A DNA stretch of 64,000 nt, from NCBI GenBank assembly GCA_934120715.1, contig CAKOUW010000001.1, positions 372,001 through 436,000 on the forward strand, written 5' to 3'. The stretch is from an uncultured Bacilli bacterium. GTDB lineage: Bacteria > Bacillota_I > Bacilli_A > RF39 > UBA660. This document shows positions 26,540 through 34,797 of the stretch, one piece after another. Numbering within the stretch: position 1 is the first letter of the stretch; the number at the start of each line of letters is the position of its first letter. The translations under genes were made by a program, and so were the position numbers. The notes under the pieces were generated by a model. The model did no database searches, was not told the DNA's origin, and saw only the letters and a program-made list of their open reading frames with translations.

Positions 26540-29023
26540 TTACTTGTAATAATCCAGTACTACGGTTTCTGTACAATTTCCAGCATTGTCGCATATAAAA
26601 AACTGCCCTTTAATACATTTAACATAATCTTTTCTAACGCACCAATATGATAATCCTGCTTCAAATATACCGTTAGTGCCAGTGTTGTAAAAAGTATGCC
26701 ATGCATCACCCATACCATTCATTTCATATGTTGTACCACATCCAGCTTTATTAAATGAATAATAGTAGCCGGGAGCACTGTAAGCGTATTTAAAGCCAGT
26801 TTTTGAATTAGATATGCCAGAAGTAGCATCGGTAAAACGATAGCCAAACCAATACTGAGGCGTTGAGTCTATTTCTTTATATTTTAACTCAAGTTTTTCG
26901 ACAGCTTGAGGTGGTGTTGAATCTTTTTTTACTGTTTGGTCGCATTTACCTGTTGTGCCTGCTTCGTTTTTTACATATCCATACCATGTTGTGCCTTTTG
27001 TGTCATCATATTGCCGTTCAACTAAAACATCATCATAATGATCAGGTGTGTCTCCCCAATTAACAGAATCTAAGAAATAGTGTTGTACGGGGCTTGACCC
27101 CTTCTGAACTGGATTCAACGTCACTTTAACACTACTGCCCTTATACCAGTCATTATCTCCTACTTTGCCATCCAAGCTTATCCAACATGTTGGTTTGCTT
27201 TTGTCTATTTTTACTTTTTGGCTGCATGTGCCTTTATTACCTGCATAATCATATACGTTTATGCTAACATTCCTTCCTGAGGTATTGTCTTTTATTTCGC
27301 TTAGGTATCTTTGATCATTATTGCAACCACTTCCTCCTTTATCCGAGCACATTCCTTCTATAGTTACATTGCTAGTATACCAGCCATTATCACCTTCGGT
27401 GCCCTTAATAATTTTCGTGCTACAGGTTGGTGGTGTTGAGTCTTTTTTTACTATTTGGTCGCATTTACCTGTTGTGCCTGCTTCGTTTTTTACATATCCA
27501 TACCATGTTGTGCCTTCTGTGTCGTATCGTTGCCACCAGCTTTCCTCATTATTATAAAGATCTGAAACAAGTTCGTCCTCTCCATAATCATAAGTATCTA
27601 AGAAATAGTGTACAAGGCTTGGACCCTTAGGACCATCATGAGCTGGTTTCAATGTCACTTTAACACTACTGTCCTTATACCAGCCATTATCTCCTACTTC
27701 GCCATCCAAGCTTATCCAACATGTTGGTTTGCTTTTATCTATTTTTACTGTTTTGCTGCATGTGCCTTTATTACCTGCACGATCCAATACGGTTTTAGTG
27801 ACAGTCTCTTTTGAGGTATTGTGATCTATTGTGCTTTCGGAAGTTAATGTATTAACGCAACCGCTTCCTCCTATATCCCAGCACCTTCCTTTTACAGTTA
27901 CATCGCTAGTATACCATTCATTATCGCCTTTGGTGCCATCAGTAATTTCCATGCTACAGGTTGGTGGTGTTTTATCTATCCTTACACTAACTTTTTTACT
28001 GCCACCATTATTAGTAGTAAAGTTTAAATCGTAAACGCCTTCTTTCGTAATATTAACTTTGCTTTTCTTCTCATTTTCTAAAATTACATCTTCCGGGTTA
28101 CCACAACTATCTTTAGCAGTTGCATTTACATAGACGTTTGTGTTTACCCAATCACCAAAATTATACTTCTTATATTCTTTTACCTTACTATCTTTGAATG
28201 CACCTTCATACTTTTTAGCTACAACTACTATTTTAGGAGCTTTATAATTTAGGAATATAGTTTCATTTAATACTTCATACTGATATTCGATGTCTCCCTT
28301 ATCCTTATACCTATATCTTAAGACTAATTTATAATTTTTGTTTTCTCTATCTTGAGGTACGGTACTTAGATCAATAGCATTTTCAGTTGTATCTATATCT
28401 TTATATTCTAAGCTTCTTATTGCCTCTTGATTGTTACTATTTATGGATTCAATTAATGCATATTTATAGTCTTCTATTTTATTATTATTGATTTGTAAAG
28501 TTACTTTGGCATTTTCTTTATTAGGGAAGCATTTGTTGCCACCAGATATTTTAGCAACTTTTTTTCCTACATCTTTACATATAGCTGGAGTAGTTGCTTT
28601 GGTTTGATATATTGTTTCCCCAGATTTTTTACATACTATTGTTGGGTAATATTTATACTTTCCAGATGAACTTCTAACAACATATGCCGCTATATTGTTG
28701 CTGTCACCTGTCCCAACACATTCAACTCCATCTAAATTATATTTTTTAAGTAAATTATGTTCTTCTAAATCAGTGAATGTTATATCAACACATTGTGTAG
28801 TAAGATCTTTTTTGTTAAACTTGTCTTCTGCATAGGTATCAATATACAATTTTGCTGATGATGATATTGAATTTTCATATGATGTATATTTTTTTGTTTC
28901 GTTGTTTCGTTTTAGGCTACTGATTGTTGGTAGGGCTATGGCAATAACTATTCCTAAAATAGCGACTGCTACCACTAACTCTACTAAAGTAAAACCTTTA
29001 TTTTGGTTTATTTTGGACTTCAT
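26540..29023 (-). CDS. Giant type IV prepilin-like protein with Ig-like repeats (827 aa)
   Basis: Residues 9-32 are a class III prepilin signal: basic leader, cut site before the Phe of GFTLVELVVAVAILGIV, with Glu-5 of the mature form, then a hydrophobic helix. Residues about 35-160 resemble a pilin globular domain (KRNNETKKYTSYENSISSS). From about 345 onward there are at least five module boundaries of the type KIDKSKPTC or KKDSTPPTC, each opening a Cys-containing module of roughly 80-90 residues with WYTSDV- and YVKNEAG-like strands, typical of bacterial Ig-like 'DKTPP' domains. Ordinary pilins have 130-200 residues, so this is probably a tip adhesin or minor pilin. Cysteines are abundant and may form disulfides. 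It has its own promoter and SD (AGGAGAG), and is paralogous to the neighbour at 29175-32462. Confidence 0.85.
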   Translation of the reverse strand: MKSKINQNKGFTLVELVVAVAILGIVIAIALPTISSLKRNNETKKYTSYENSISSSAKLYIDTYAEDKFNKKDLTTQCVDITFTDLEEHNLLKKYNLDGVECVGTGDSNNIAAYVVRSSSGKYKYYPTIVCKKSGETIYQTKATTPAICKDVGKKVAKISGGNKCFPNKENAKVTLQINNNKIEDYKYALIESINSNNQEAIRSLEYKDIDTTENAIDLSTVPQDRENKNYKLVLRYRYKDKGDIEYQYEVLNETIFLNYKAPKIVVVAKKYEGAFKDSKVKEYKKYNFGDWVNTNVYVNATAKDSCGNPEDVILENEKKSKVNITKEGVYDLNFTTNNGGSKKVSVRIDKTPPTCSMEITDGTKGDNEWYTSDVTVKGRCWDIGGSGCVNTLTSESTIDHNTSKETVTKTVLDRAGNKGTCSKTVKIDKSKPTCWISLDGEVGDNGWYKDSSVKVTLKPAHDGPKGPSLVHYFLDTYDYGEDELVSDLYNNEESWWQRYDTEGTTWYGYVKNEAGTTGKCDQIVKKDSTPPTCSTKIIKGTEGDNGWYTSNVTIEGMCSDKGGSGCNNDQRYLSEIKDNTSGRNVSINVYDYAGNKGTCSQKVKIDKSKPTCWISLDGKVGDNDWYKGSSVKVTLNPVQKGSSPVQHYFLDSVNWGDTPDHYDDVLVERQYDDTKGTTWYGYVKNEAGTTGKCDQTVKKDSTPPQAVEKLELKYKEIDSTPQYWFGYRFTDATSGISNSKTGFKYAYSAPGYYYSFNKAGCGTTYEMNGMGDAWHTFYNTGTNGIFEAGLSYWCVRKDYVKCIKGQFFICDNAGNCTETVVLDYYK
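26925..27990 (-). repeat. Tandem internal duplication of about 0.53 kb in the prepilin-like gene
   Basis: Two adjacent blocks carry nearly the same DNA. Long near-identical stretches at 26928-27005 and 27446-27523 (offset about 519) and at 27179-27240 and 27720-27781 (offset about 541) encode the same pair of Ig-like modules. The offset change shows small insertions between the copies. Such repeats can expand or contract by recombination. Confidence 0.7.
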
Positions 29024-29054
29024 ACATACTCTCCTACTTTACTATTCTATGAAA

Positions 29055-29083
29055 AGTATATAATAATTTGGGATCTTTTTCAA
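29055..29083 (-). promoter_or_regulatory. Promoter of the 827-residue prepilin-like gene
   Basis: TTGAAA (29078-29083, minus strand) and TATACT (29055-29060) are spaced by 17 bases, about 30 bases before the ATG. The second prepilin gene has exactly the same two hexamers and spacing at 32496-32524. Confidence 0.65.
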
Positions 29084-29103
29084 CAAATTGAGAGCGTTTT
29101 AGA

Positions 29104-29132
29104 CAACAAAAGCTAGTGCTTTGACACTAGCT
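29104..29132 (-). terminator. Terminator of the 1095-residue prepilin-like gene
   Basis: An 8-bp perfect stem (AGCTAGTG / CACTAGCT) with a six-base loop is followed by TTTTGTTG on the minus strand, about 40 bases after the stop. Confidence 0.65.
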
Positions 29133-29174
29133 ATCATAAATTTATTTATTTGTCTTAGTACATTTCTGCTAAAT

Positions 29175-32100
29175 CTAAAATTCATTGTTACAACTACACC
29201 AAAATCTTGAGTAGCCACACTGATATTCATCATTTAATTGCTGGGCTGTTTTTCCTTTACACCAGTTAGATACGCATATTCTCATGTATCCATAGTCCGG
29301 ATTACATCTACCCTTATTTTGGCACCAGTTGCTAGTCCAATTTTTAGGTTCCCAGTTCTTTTCTGTTGCGGTATTACCAGGAATTTGATTACGGTAAGTA
29401 CCAAAAACATCATCATCAATAGGGCACTCATTTTTAACAGTGTAGGTGCGATAGTCTTTGCTGACGTTTCCTGCTTTATCGGTACAGGTGAATGTAGCAG
29501 TTTTACTAGATGAACTTTTTTTGAAACTAAGAGAAGTTCCAGCTGTTGTTTCACCATCAAAGCTAATACTTTTTGACTGTATACCAGATAAATTATCTGA
29601 GCATGATAGTGATACAGGCTGCATTTTTTTATAAGTTCCACTAGCAAGTGATGGAGTTACTGTAGGAGGTGTTGAGTCTTTTTTGAACCAAACATTACAA
29701 CTATTAGTATTACCAGCATTATCTTTTACATAACCATAGTATGTTATGCCTGTTGTATCATAATCATATGTTTGCTGTGTAGCTTTATTATACCAAGTTT
29801 TTTTTCGAGCTGTTATTCCATATTGAGCAATTCCACTAGCGGTATCACTTTTATTTAATGTTAAAGTGACCTCAGGCGATGTGTACCAATTGTCCAGACC
29901 TTTAGTACCATTTATTGTTATTGAACAAGACGGTGGTGTTTTATCTATTCTTACTGTTCGATCGTGTGGACACACCGTTTCATTTCCAGCTTTGTCTTTT
30001 ACTGTTCCTGGTGACAAGGTTGTACTATTCATTTCCTCATTTATAGTCCACCATACATTATCCTTTTGGCATCCACTTCCCGAATCACGACATATTCCTG
30101 ATATTGTTACGCTATTATTGGTCCATGCCGTACTTCCACCTTCATTTATGCACTCTGGAGGTGTTTTATCGATTTGAAAAATATATGGACCACTTACGGC
30201 ACTTTCGTTGCCTGCATTGTCTCTTGTTTTCATATAAAGAACAGTATTACTATTATAATTATATGATTTTGTTGGATCAAACCAACCCCATGTTCCATTA
30301 TCACCAACTTTAAAATAATATCTTTCTATACCAGAACCTTTTAAAACAATGCTTTTATCTTCTGGAAGAGCGTATGAATCACTACTTTCAAACCCTGTCC
30401 ACGTTATTGTTTGATTTGTCCATAGTGTACTATCTGAATTGTAACTAACTAATTTAGTTGAAGTTGCGGCACCGCTTAATTTAACGATGGCTTTTGGCTT
30501 ACTTGGCGGTGTTGAGTCCTTTTTAAATTTGAAATCACATATTTTTTCATTGCCAGCATTATCTTTTACATATCCATAATATGTTACACCATCTGTATCT
30601 TCATAACGGTCCACATCATTCCAACTGTTATACGTTGCGGATGTATTTCGTGACATTCCATGTTCGGCAATTCCACTACCGGCATCACTTTTATTTAATA
30701 ATAATCTTATATGTTTATCAGTATACCAGCCATTTACCATTGTTGGATTGCCTTCAACACTAACACTACACTCTGGAGGTTTTTTATCTATTTTTATCGT
30801 ATAATTAGGCGAATATTCAGAACAGTTTCCAGCTGCATCACAAGCTTTATATTGAATCATAGATGTTCCTTCTGACTCAATGTTTCTATAGTTTTGTTTC
30901 TGATTGGTTAAGTTTTTGGTTGTTCCTGTTGTCGTAAAATAATATTTTATGCCCTTTGAAACAGCATCAGTCGAATAAGGCATCGTGTATATTTTTAGAT
31001 TGGACCATGCACCACTTGAATAGTCCTTTAAGGACATGTTGCCATAAGTTGATGAAGTTGGTCTTGATTGTTCTTCATTACTATTCCATTTCTTTAATTT
31101 TACAACCGGTACAGATGGTGGTGTTGAATCTTTGTTAAATTTAGCGGAATTGCACTCTGCTGTATTTCCAGCATTATCTTCTACATAGCCAAAGTATTGT
31201 ATATTTTTGTCATCATCTTTTACTGTTGTAGATGCCACACTATTATACTTGGTTGAATCTGTAGTACGTTTTTGTGGCTTTAGTCCATATTTAGCAACTC
31301 CACTAAGACTATCACTTTTAGTTAAAGTTACGCCTACTTCTTTATCAACGTACCAGCCATTTCTTGTGTTACCTGTAACTTGTACACTACACTCTGGTGC
31401 TGTTTTGTCAACCTTAATTTTAACATCATTATGAGTATCATTTTCAGTAGTAAGTCGTAGTATATGTTCCCCATCGTCTTCAATGTTATAGGTAACACTT
31501 TCTCCTTTTTTTGACTCATTTGTTGATAAAAGTACACTATCTACTTTTAATTTTTTATTGCAGCTATCTTTAGCAGTTGCCTTTACGTAGACACTCATAT
31601 TGGTCCAGTCATCAAAACTATAATTTTCATATTTTTTTGCATCAGTATCATTATATTTGCCATTATATTTTTTAGCGACAACTGTTATTTTAGGGGCTTT
31701 ATAGTTTAACTGAACCGTTTTACTTAAAACTTTATATTGGTACTCATAATCTCCAGTATATCCATATCTTAATACAACTTTATAATTTTTGTTTTCCCTA
31801 CCCTGATTAACGGTACGTAAATCGATATAGCCGTCAGTTATATCATTATATGCTAAGTTCCTTATTGCATCTTGATTATTGCTACTTGAGACTTCAACTA
31901 AGGCATACTGAACATTTCTAGCGTCAGAATCCTCAATGTCAATTTTTATCTTTGCATTTTCACTACTAGTAAAGCAGGAGTTATCATCATCCAGGCTAGC
32001 AATTGGCTGGGCAACTTTGGTGCATACTGATGGAAGAGTATATTTGGTTTCATATATTTTTTCTTCATCCTTTTGGCATATAATTGTTGGGTAATATTTA

Positions 32101-32462
32101 TACCGTCCAGATGGTTCTTTAATTACATAAGCTGCTATGTCGTCGCCCGTTCCACTACATTTAACTCCATCTAAATTGTATTCTTTAAGTAAATTGTGGC
32201 TTTTTAAATCGTCAAATGTTATACCAGCACACTGCGTGGTAAGGTCTTTTTTATTAAATTTATCTTCATCATATGAATCCATATATAATTTGCTGGAAGA
32301 AATTATAGAATTTTCATATGATGTATATTTTTTTGTTTCGTTGTTTCGTTTTAGGTTACTAATTGTTGGCAAAGCTATGGCAACAACAATTCCTAAAATA
32401 GCGACCGCTACCACTAGTTCCACTAGTGTGAATCCACTATTTTTATTTATTGTTGGTTTCAT
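29175..32462 (-). CDS. Giant type IV prepilin-like protein with Ig-like repeats (1095 aa)
   Basis: The N-terminal 160 residues are close to the neighbouring paralogue: prepilin signal GFTLVELVVAVAILGIV, then a shared globular region (KRNNETKKYTSYENSI). The remainder is built from at least seven modules whose boundaries read like KVDKTAPEC, KKDSTPPSKP, RIDKTPPSC, each ending with a 'YGYVKDNAGN' strand and containing paired cysteines. The last 70 residues are Cys- and Trp-rich (NWCQNKGRCNPDYG, FWCSC) and look like a separate terminal domain. Such proteins are exported to the cell surface by the pilus machine; pilC and the prepilin peptidase are at 5634-7765. A role as pilus-tip adhesin is inference. 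Own promoter and terminator; SD GGAGGATGAGG. Confidence 0.85.
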   Translation of the reverse strand: MKPTINKNSGFTLVELVVAVAILGIVVAIALPTISNLKRNNETKKYTSYENSIISSSKLYMDSYDEDKFNKKDLTTQCAGITFDDLKSHNLLKEYNLDGVKCSGTGDDIAAYVIKEPSGRYKYYPTIICQKDEEKIYETKYTLPSVCTKVAQPIASLDDDNSCFTSSENAKIKIDIEDSDARNVQYALVEVSSSNNQDAIRNLAYNDITDGYIDLRTVNQGRENKNYKVVLRYGYTGDYEYQYKVLSKTVQLNYKAPKITVVAKKYNGKYNDTDAKKYENYSFDDWTNMSVYVKATAKDSCNKKLKVDSVLLSTNESKKGESVTYNIEDDGEHILRLTTENDTHNDVKIKVDKTAPECSVQVTGNTRNGWYVDKEVGVTLTKSDSLSGVAKYGLKPQKRTTDSTKYNSVASTTVKDDDKNIQYFGYVEDNAGNTAECNSAKFNKDSTPPSVPVVKLKKWNSNEEQSRPTSSTYGNMSLKDYSSGAWSNLKIYTMPYSTDAVSKGIKYYFTTTGTTKNLTNQKQNYRNIESEGTSMIQYKACDAAGNCSEYSPNYTIKIDKKPPECSVSVEGNPTMVNGWYTDKHIRLLLNKSDAGSGIAEHGMSRNTSATYNSWNDVDRYEDTDGVTYYGYVKDNAGNEKICDFKFKKDSTPPSKPKAIVKLSGAATSTKLVSYNSDSTLWTNQTITWTGFESSDSYALPEDKSIVLKGSGIERYYFKVGDNGTWGWFDPTKSYNYNSNTVLYMKTRDNAGNESAVSGPYIFQIDKTPPECINEGGSTAWTNNSVTISGICRDSGSGCQKDNVWWTINEEMNSTTLSPGTVKDKAGNETVCPHDRTVRIDKTPPSCSITINGTKGLDNWYTSPEVTLTLNKSDTASGIAQYGITARKKTWYNKATQQTYDYDTTGITYYGYVKDNAGNTNSCNVWFKKDSTPPTVTPSLASGTYKKMQPVSLSCSDNLSGIQSKSISFDGETTAGTSLSFKKSSSSKTATFTCTDKAGNVSKDYRTYTVKNECPIDDDVFGTYRNQIPGNTATEKNWEPKNWTSNWCQNKGRCNPDYGYMRICVSNWCKGKTAQQLNDEYQCGYSRFWCSCNNEF

Positions 32463-32495
32463 TCCTCATCCTCCTATCATCTTACTCTTGATAAG

Positions 32496-32524
32496 AGTAT
32501 ACAATACTTTTTTGTTTTTTTCAA
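32496..32524 (-). promoter_or_regulatory. Promoter of the 1095-residue prepilin-like gene
   Basis: TTGAAA (32519-32524, minus strand) and TATACT (32496-32501) are spaced by 17 bases. Both hexamers and the spacing equal those of the paralogue, which suggests shared expression. Confidence 0.65.
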
Positions 32525-32546
32525 GAAATCGTGTCACACCTCTAAA

Positions 32547-32575
32547 TAAAAAAAAGCAGCTTATTCAGCTTCTTT
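32547..32575 (-). terminator. Terminator of rpmF
   Basis: A short stem (AAGAAGCT / AGCTGCTT with one mismatch) overlaps the rpmF stop and is followed by eight T on the minus strand. Confidence 0.65.
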
Positions 32576-32767
32576 TTCTACTACCTTATTTCCTTTATAA
32601 GTTCCACATTTTGGACATACTCTATGTGGTTTAATAGTTTCACCACAACTTGGGCATTTTGTCATTCCAGGAACTTCCATAGCATTATGACTTCTTCTTT
32701 GTCTTTTTCTAGTCTTTGATACTTTACGGAAAGGTACTGCAAATAGTTGAATATCTAACTTCATCAT
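32561..32767 (-). CDS. rpmF: Ribosomal protein bL32 with an L27-type Prp-cleavage extension
   Basis: A 68-residue zinc-ribbon L32: VPFRKVSKTRKRQRRSH (residues 11-27) and the ligands CPSCGE and CPKCGTY (about 39-56). Normal L32 starts MAVPFR. Here that Met codon is TTT and the reading frame continues upstream as MMKLDIQLF before AVPFR. The SD GGAGTGAT sits before the upstream ATG pair, so the extension is translated. KLDIQLFA is identical to the Prp site of L27 in this genome, which implies that Prp also trims L32 to expose Ala. It is downstream of yceD, the usual partner. Confidence 0.95.
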   Translation of the reverse strand: MMKLDIQLFAVPFRKVSKTRKRQRRSHNAMEVPGMTKCPSCGETIKPHRVCPKCGTYKGNKVVEKEAE

Positions 32768-32780
32768 TTTATCACTCCTT

Positions 32781-33254
32781 TTATAAATCTTTTAATAAAT
32801 CACTAAATGGATTATTAGAATTTTTTAGTTCCTCTTCACTAATCAATCTCCATCCATCCCCATGAAATTTACTGAGATCATTAACCTTAGTAAAATGTAA
32901 GGGGATCTCCAGTACAATATTTTCCCACAAAAACTGAAATATATCAAGTGTATTTTCATCTTTTTTCCAATTTTCTTCTATTACATCATCATATTCAAAT
33001 AATATTTTATAGTCAACTGGCTCAAGTGAGATGGAATCTTCAAGTATTAATGTTGCATTTACCGAAGCTTTTATATAAGTTTCTTCTTCTTCAATATCTT
33101 CACCAGGAACTATATATATTTCACCAGTTAAAGATAAATCTTTTATATCTTTTACGCTACTATCGGCAAAATAACTATCATCAATTTTATATGTATTAGT
33201 GATATCAATTTTTTCTTTATTTTTTCTATTAATTGGGGTTAAATCTATATCCAT
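32781..33254 (-). CDS. yceD: YceD/DUF177 family protein
   Basis: A 157-residue acidic protein of the DUF177 family, found beside rpmF in most bacteria and linked to 23S rRNA/ribosome assembly. The N-terminus MDIDLTPINRKNKEKIDI, the middle strand pattern (LSLTGEIYIVPGEDI, VNATLILEDSISLEPV) and the C-terminal NNPFSDLLKDL are typical; the paired Cys that some members carry are absent. ATG at 33254 has AAAGGAG five bases upstream; an in-frame ATG 11 codons earlier would overlap the preceding gene. Fourteen bases separate it from rpmF. Confidence 0.88.
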   Translation of the reverse strand: MDIDLTPINRKNKEKIDITNTYKIDDSYFADSSVKDIKDLSLTGEIYIVPGEDIEEEETYIKASVNATLILEDSISLEPVDYKILFEYDDVIEENWKKDENTLDIFQFLWENIVLEIPLHFTKVNDLSKFHGDGWRLISEEELKNSNNPFSDLLKDL

Positions 33255-33273
33255 ATAAACTCCTTTATCTTGA

Positions 33274-33828
33274 CTATTGTTCAACAACTTTTATGATACC
33301 GTGATAGTGAGCATCTTTAGCAAGCGTTGTTTGTAATGACGCTGTCACCCATATTCTAATAGTATAGTCTGTCTTTTCTAAGGCTTTCATTTCTTCTATG
33401 TCTAGATTACTATCTATTAATTCTGACAAAGTTAATATCTTAGCTTTTTCATTATTCTTTTTTACTGATACTCTGATCATGTCTTTAGGAATAATATTAT
33501 CCAAGCAATTATCTTCAATTGTTTTTTCTACATCATCTTGTAATTTTAACTCATATTTTACACTCTCTGTTAGGTTATTCTTAATACTTAATGTATAGGC
33601 ATTAGATGATAAACCAACGGCATCAGTAACTGGAGTTGCTTTTTCCATTGTTACTCGGTCTCCTCCATCAGAATGAAAAATTATATCTAATGATTCTGAA
33701 CTATAATCAACGTTTTTATTATCTTTAAATTTATAATATATACGATGTGTTGCATATAGAGCTATCAATATAATTATAGCTATTAAAACAAGATTTTTAA
33801 TAATGTATTTTCTTTTATTGTAGTACAT
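33274..33828 (-). CDS. Membrane-anchored extracellular protein, function unknown
   Basis: A 184-residue protein with a basic N-terminus, one hydrophobic helix (NLVLIAIIILIALYATHRI, residues about 12-30) and an external domain. That domain has strand-like stretches such as AYTLSIKNNLTESVKYELKL (about 87-106) and DYTIRIWVTASLQT (about 152-165), a pattern reminiscent of TasA/camelysin-type beta-sandwich proteins, though no diagnostic motif is present. SD AGAGGTG precedes ATG at 33828. It ends just before yceD and may be cotranscribed with yceD-rpmF. I do not recognise the family. Confidence 0.55.
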   Translation of the reverse strand: MYYNKRKYIIKNLVLIAIIILIALYATHRIYYKFKDNKNVDYSSESLDIIFHSDGGDRVTMEKATPVTDAVGLSSNAYTLSIKNNLTESVKYELKLQDDVEKTIEDNCLDNIIPKDMIRVSVKKNNEKAKILTLSELIDSNLDIEEMKALEKTDYTIRIWVTASLQTTLAKDAHYHGIIKVVEQ

Positions 33829-33866
33829 ATAACACCTCTTATATTATGATAATCTTTATACCGACA

Positions 33867-34796
33867 TTAGTCAACATTTTTATTTGCTTCATTATATATA
33901 TCAATAGCTCTTTGGGCTAATTTTATGGCACTTTCTTTATCTTTAGCTGTTGCGATGAAAAGTTTATTATGACAGAACATGGCACCTTTAATTTTACTTT
34001 CGTCTTCTAAATTTTTATCTGTTAGACCGGCCCAACTTTTAGGAAGAGGAATTCTATATGTTTGATCAATTATGCTCTTAGGTATTGTTTTTACATTGTA
34101 TCCTTCTCTATTACTTGGAAAAATAGCTAATTTTATTGTTTCTTCTTTATCTAGTTCTAACAAAGTTTCTAGGTATGGAACATATTCTTCTAATACTAAA
34201 ATTGCACTTTTATTATTCTTTATTATATCAGTTACTTTTTTCTTGGCTTTTACTTTTCCTATTATATTTGATAATTCTTCTATTATTATTTCTTTAGCGA
34301 ATAATACAGCTTTTTTAAACTGTTCTGACTCATTTTCATTAGAATCGTATCCTGGATTAAATAAATCTATAACACCACTTAAGGTCTTTACTTTACACTG
34401 TGAATCTATTTTAGGAAATATGCCATTGTCATCGGCATCAATTTGTTCCACTAGGTCTTTATCAAATCTTTCAAACACTTCTTCATAGTCTTCTATATTA
34501 TTTTCTTTTAGATAATCTTTACCAAATTCATTCCATAATAGACCAAATGAGCAATATGGTATTCCATTTGATCTTTTTTTATTATCTGGCTGATGATGAT
34601 CAAATTCTTTTAACCCTATGTCATAAACAATTGCATCTTCTTTTATGTTGTTAAAGTCAACTGAAGGGACTCTCATTACAACTATATCTTTTTTTAGCAA
34701 CTCTAAAAAGGCAGTGGCAAACACTTCGTCAGCATGCATTTTACCACTATGGGTAATGCAATTAGCCTCTTTTATATTGTCTGTTAGTGTTAACAT
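33867..34796 (-). CDS. MYG1 family protein (DHH-like, putative 3'-5' RNA exonuclease)
   Basis: A 309-residue member of the MYG1/UPF0160 family, related to DHH phosphoesterases. The signature ITHSGKMHADEVFATAFL (residues about 14-31), VYDIGLKEFDHHQPDN (about 57-72, with the DHH-like triad) and IEQIDADDNG (about 137-146) provide the presumed metal ligands; RIPLPKSWAGL lies near the C-terminus. Eukaryotic MYG1 is an RNA exonuclease; the bacterial role is unknown. SD AAGGAGGG precedes ATG at 34796, one base after the oxidoreductase stop, so the genes are cotranscribed. Confidence 0.88.
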   Translation of the reverse strand: MLTLTDNIKEANCITHSGKMHADEVFATAFLELLKKDIVVMRVPSVDFNNIKEDAIVYDIGLKEFDHHQPDNKKRSNGIPYCSFGLLWNEFGKDYLKENNIEDYEEVFERFDKDLVEQIDADDNGIFPKIDSQCKVKTLSGVIDLFNPGYDSNENESEQFKKAVLFAKEIIIEELSNIIGKVKAKKKVTDIIKNNKSAILVLEEYVPYLETLLELDKEETIKLAIFPSNREGYNVKTIPKSIIDQTYRIPLPKSWAGLTDKNLEDESKIKGAMFCHNKLFIATAKDKESAIKLAQRAIDIYNEANKNVD

Positions 34797-34797
34797 A

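Noticed and set aside
26925..27990. Repeated DNA considered as a CRISPR array
   Set aside because: The repeat unit is about 0.53 kb, coding and in frame; there are no short direct repeats with unique spacers, and no cas genes.
26863..28034. Several open frames on the plus strand inside the first prepilin-like gene
   Set aside because: They lie opposite a well-supported gene, have no SD and repeat with the internal duplication. They are shadows.
29238..31537. Open frames on both strands inside the second prepilin-like gene
   Set aside because: They lack SDs and family features, and the repeat-rich composition explains their length.
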